From: Flavobacteriales bacterium
GTDB lineage: Bacteria > Bacteroidota > Bacteroidia > Flavobacteriales_D > Cryomorphaceae
DNA length: 34,118 nucleotides
Direction of reading: 5' to 3'
NCBI GenBank assembly: GCA_007125175.1
Contig: SLDS01000238.1
Location: forward strand, 1 to 34,118
Of this stretch, positions 33,233 through 34,118 are shown one piece after another. Within the stretch, counting starts at the first letter, position 1. Each line of letters opens with the position of its first letter. The position numbers and the translations under genes were made by a program. Under the pieces are notes generated by a model that made no database searches, was not told the origin of the DNA, and was given only the letters and a program-made list of their open reading frames with translations.

Positions 33233-34118
33233 AGCTAGTATCGTTAAATTCTTCAAAATCACCGTCAAAAATGAGCTTTCCCTTTTCGAGGTACAGAATG
33301 CGCTCGCAGCGCTTTATGAAGTCATAATCGCGTGTTGAAGCGATCATCGTCCAATCCTGATTGAGGATGTAGTCGGCCACTTTGTCAAGCTCTACACTGC
33401 TCAGAAAATCGGTTTCCATCTCCAAAAGCAAAAGCTTGGGATTCCCGGCCACAGCACGTGCCAGAACCAGTTTTTTCGCCAGGGTTCGCGAGAGCTTCAT
33501 CCCCATGGGAAAGAGTTCTGTGTCCAGGCCCTTGTTCAATTTGTTGATGCTTTCCTCGGCATTTACCAAGCGGATGGCTTCCCAAATCAAATCATCTGAT
33601 AGGCCCTCCCGGCCCACTGTGAGGTTTTCCCTGAGGGTGCCCTCAAATATGGTTTCCGTCCAGATATTGTCTCCAATATCCGAGCGCAATCTGTCGTGGC
33701 GAAGGGTTTGTAAGCTGATGTCATTATATGTAATACGGCCATCGTAGTTTTCATAAAGACCTACCAGCAATTGCATCAAGCTGCTTTTTCCCGAACCTTC
33801 GGGCCCAAGCAGTGCCACTTTTTGTCCGGCGGAAATATGGAAGCTCACTTTGTTCAATGTAGGTCGATCCATCTCGGGATATTGGAAGCGAAGCTCCTCC
33901 ACAGCTATCTCAAAGCCATGAATTCCCTCAATGCTCCTCGTTTGCTCTGTCCGGTAGCCTTCCAGAGGTAAGTCTGTAATCATTCCCAGCTTTTCCAGGG
34001 AGGTGAGTGTGTCATATACGGTGTTCAGTCCGGTGATCAGCTTTTCAATCGAGCCCATGATCATCACAATGATAATCTCAGCGGCTACAAATTGCCCGAA
34101 GCTGATTTGATTGTCAAT
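33213..34118 (-). CDS. ABC exporter, C-terminal part, with degenerate ATPase domain (partial)
   Basis: Reads in from the right edge; the frame stays open to 34118, so the transmembrane part and start lie outside the window. The visible 5' part is the end of a membrane domain (QFVAAEIIIVMIMGSIEKL), then a nucleotide-binding domain with intact Walker A GPEGSGKSS. Other motifs are lost: the signature position reads KLSRTLAKKL instead of LSGGQ, Walker B reads LLLLEM (Asp to Glu, catalytic Glu to Met), the switch His is replaced in ASTRDYDF, and the Q-loop Gln is not recognisable. It probably binds ATP but hydrolyses it poorly; it may need a second active subunit. It pairs with HlyD and TolC genes as a type I-like exporter of unknown cargo. 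Confidence 0.88.
   Translation of the reverse strand: MDNQISFGQFVAAEIIIVMIMGSIEKLITGLNTVYDTLTSLEKLGMITDLPLEGYRTEQTRSIEGIHGFEIAVEELRFQYPEMDRPTLNKVSFHISAGQKVALLGPEGSGKSSLMQLLVGLYENYDGRITYNDISLQTLRHDRLRSDIGDNIWTETIFEGTLRENLTVGREGLSDDLIWEAIRLVNAEESINKLNKGLDTELFPMGMKLSRTLAKKLVLARAVAGNPKLLLLEMETDFLSSVELDKVADYILNQDWTMIASTRDYDFIKRCERILYLEKGKLIFDGDFEEFNDTSYAKSFR

Overview
The window looks like a chromosomal segment of a member of the Bacteroidota, probably a marine Flavobacteriales/Cytophagales-type organism; no species can be named from the sequence. Supporting signs are TAnnTTTG-type -7 promoter boxes with no Shine-Dalgarno sequences, acidic lipoprotein export signals after the lipobox cysteine, a type IX secretion C-terminal sorting domain, a SusC-style TonB-dependent receptor with an N-terminal carboxypeptidase-regulatory-like domain, and typical operons (mreCD-mrdA-rodA; trmB-atl-mrp-nifU-korAB). 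There is no rRNA, CRISPR array, insertion sequence or prophage. One tRNA (His) is present.

Layout. 1-4537 (+): end of a probable mreB, then mreC, mreD, mrdA (PBP2) and rodA, translationally coupled, forming the rod-shape elongation machinery. 4648-10060 (-): trmB, an alkyltransferase-like protein, mrp, a NifU-like protein and korA/korB; the last four link Fe-S cluster supply to a ferredoxin-dependent 2-oxoacid oxidoreductase. 10225-11262 (+): a GT28/MurG-like glycosyltransferase. 11306-13029 (-): a PhoR-like kinase and PhoB-like regulator. 13382-15070 (+): an exported M14 metallopeptidase. 15067-15759 (-) and 16018-18087 (+): a divergent pair, an OmpR-family regulator with a degenerate receiver and a Na+/phosphate cotransporter with an extra N-terminal domain. 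18097-18678 (-): lipoprotein. 18711-19724 (+): LuxE-like acyl-protein synthetase-family protein. 19725-19910: palindromic repeat region. 19911-21188 (-): tyrS. 21378-23462 (+): exported collagen-like/S74/T9SS protein with a strong terminator. 23605-29912 (-): TonB-dependent receptor, beta-helix lipoprotein and two paralogous beta-propeller lipoproteins. 30289-30363 (-): tRNA-His. 30428-34118 (-): TolC, HlyD and the end of an ABC exporter, running off the window.

The most interesting signal is regulatory. Four promoters (phoB, the orphan regulator, the Na/Pi transporter and the TonB-receptor operon) carry TTAACA-like hexamers repeated at 11-bp intervals upstream of a good -7 box and lack a clear -33 box. 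The gaps from repeat to -7 box are about 9, 20, 21 and 31 bp, roughly 11-bp steps. This is the geometry expected of a PhoB/PhoP-type operator. It suggests that the uncharacterised TonB receptor/beta-helix/beta-propeller operon is a phosphate-starvation-induced uptake system for a phosphorylated substrate. That is inference and needs motif statistics and expression data. Other unusual points are the ABC exporter, whose ATPase lacks the canonical signature, catalytic glutamate and switch histidine, and several promoters placed so close to start codons that the mRNAs would be leaderless or nearly so.
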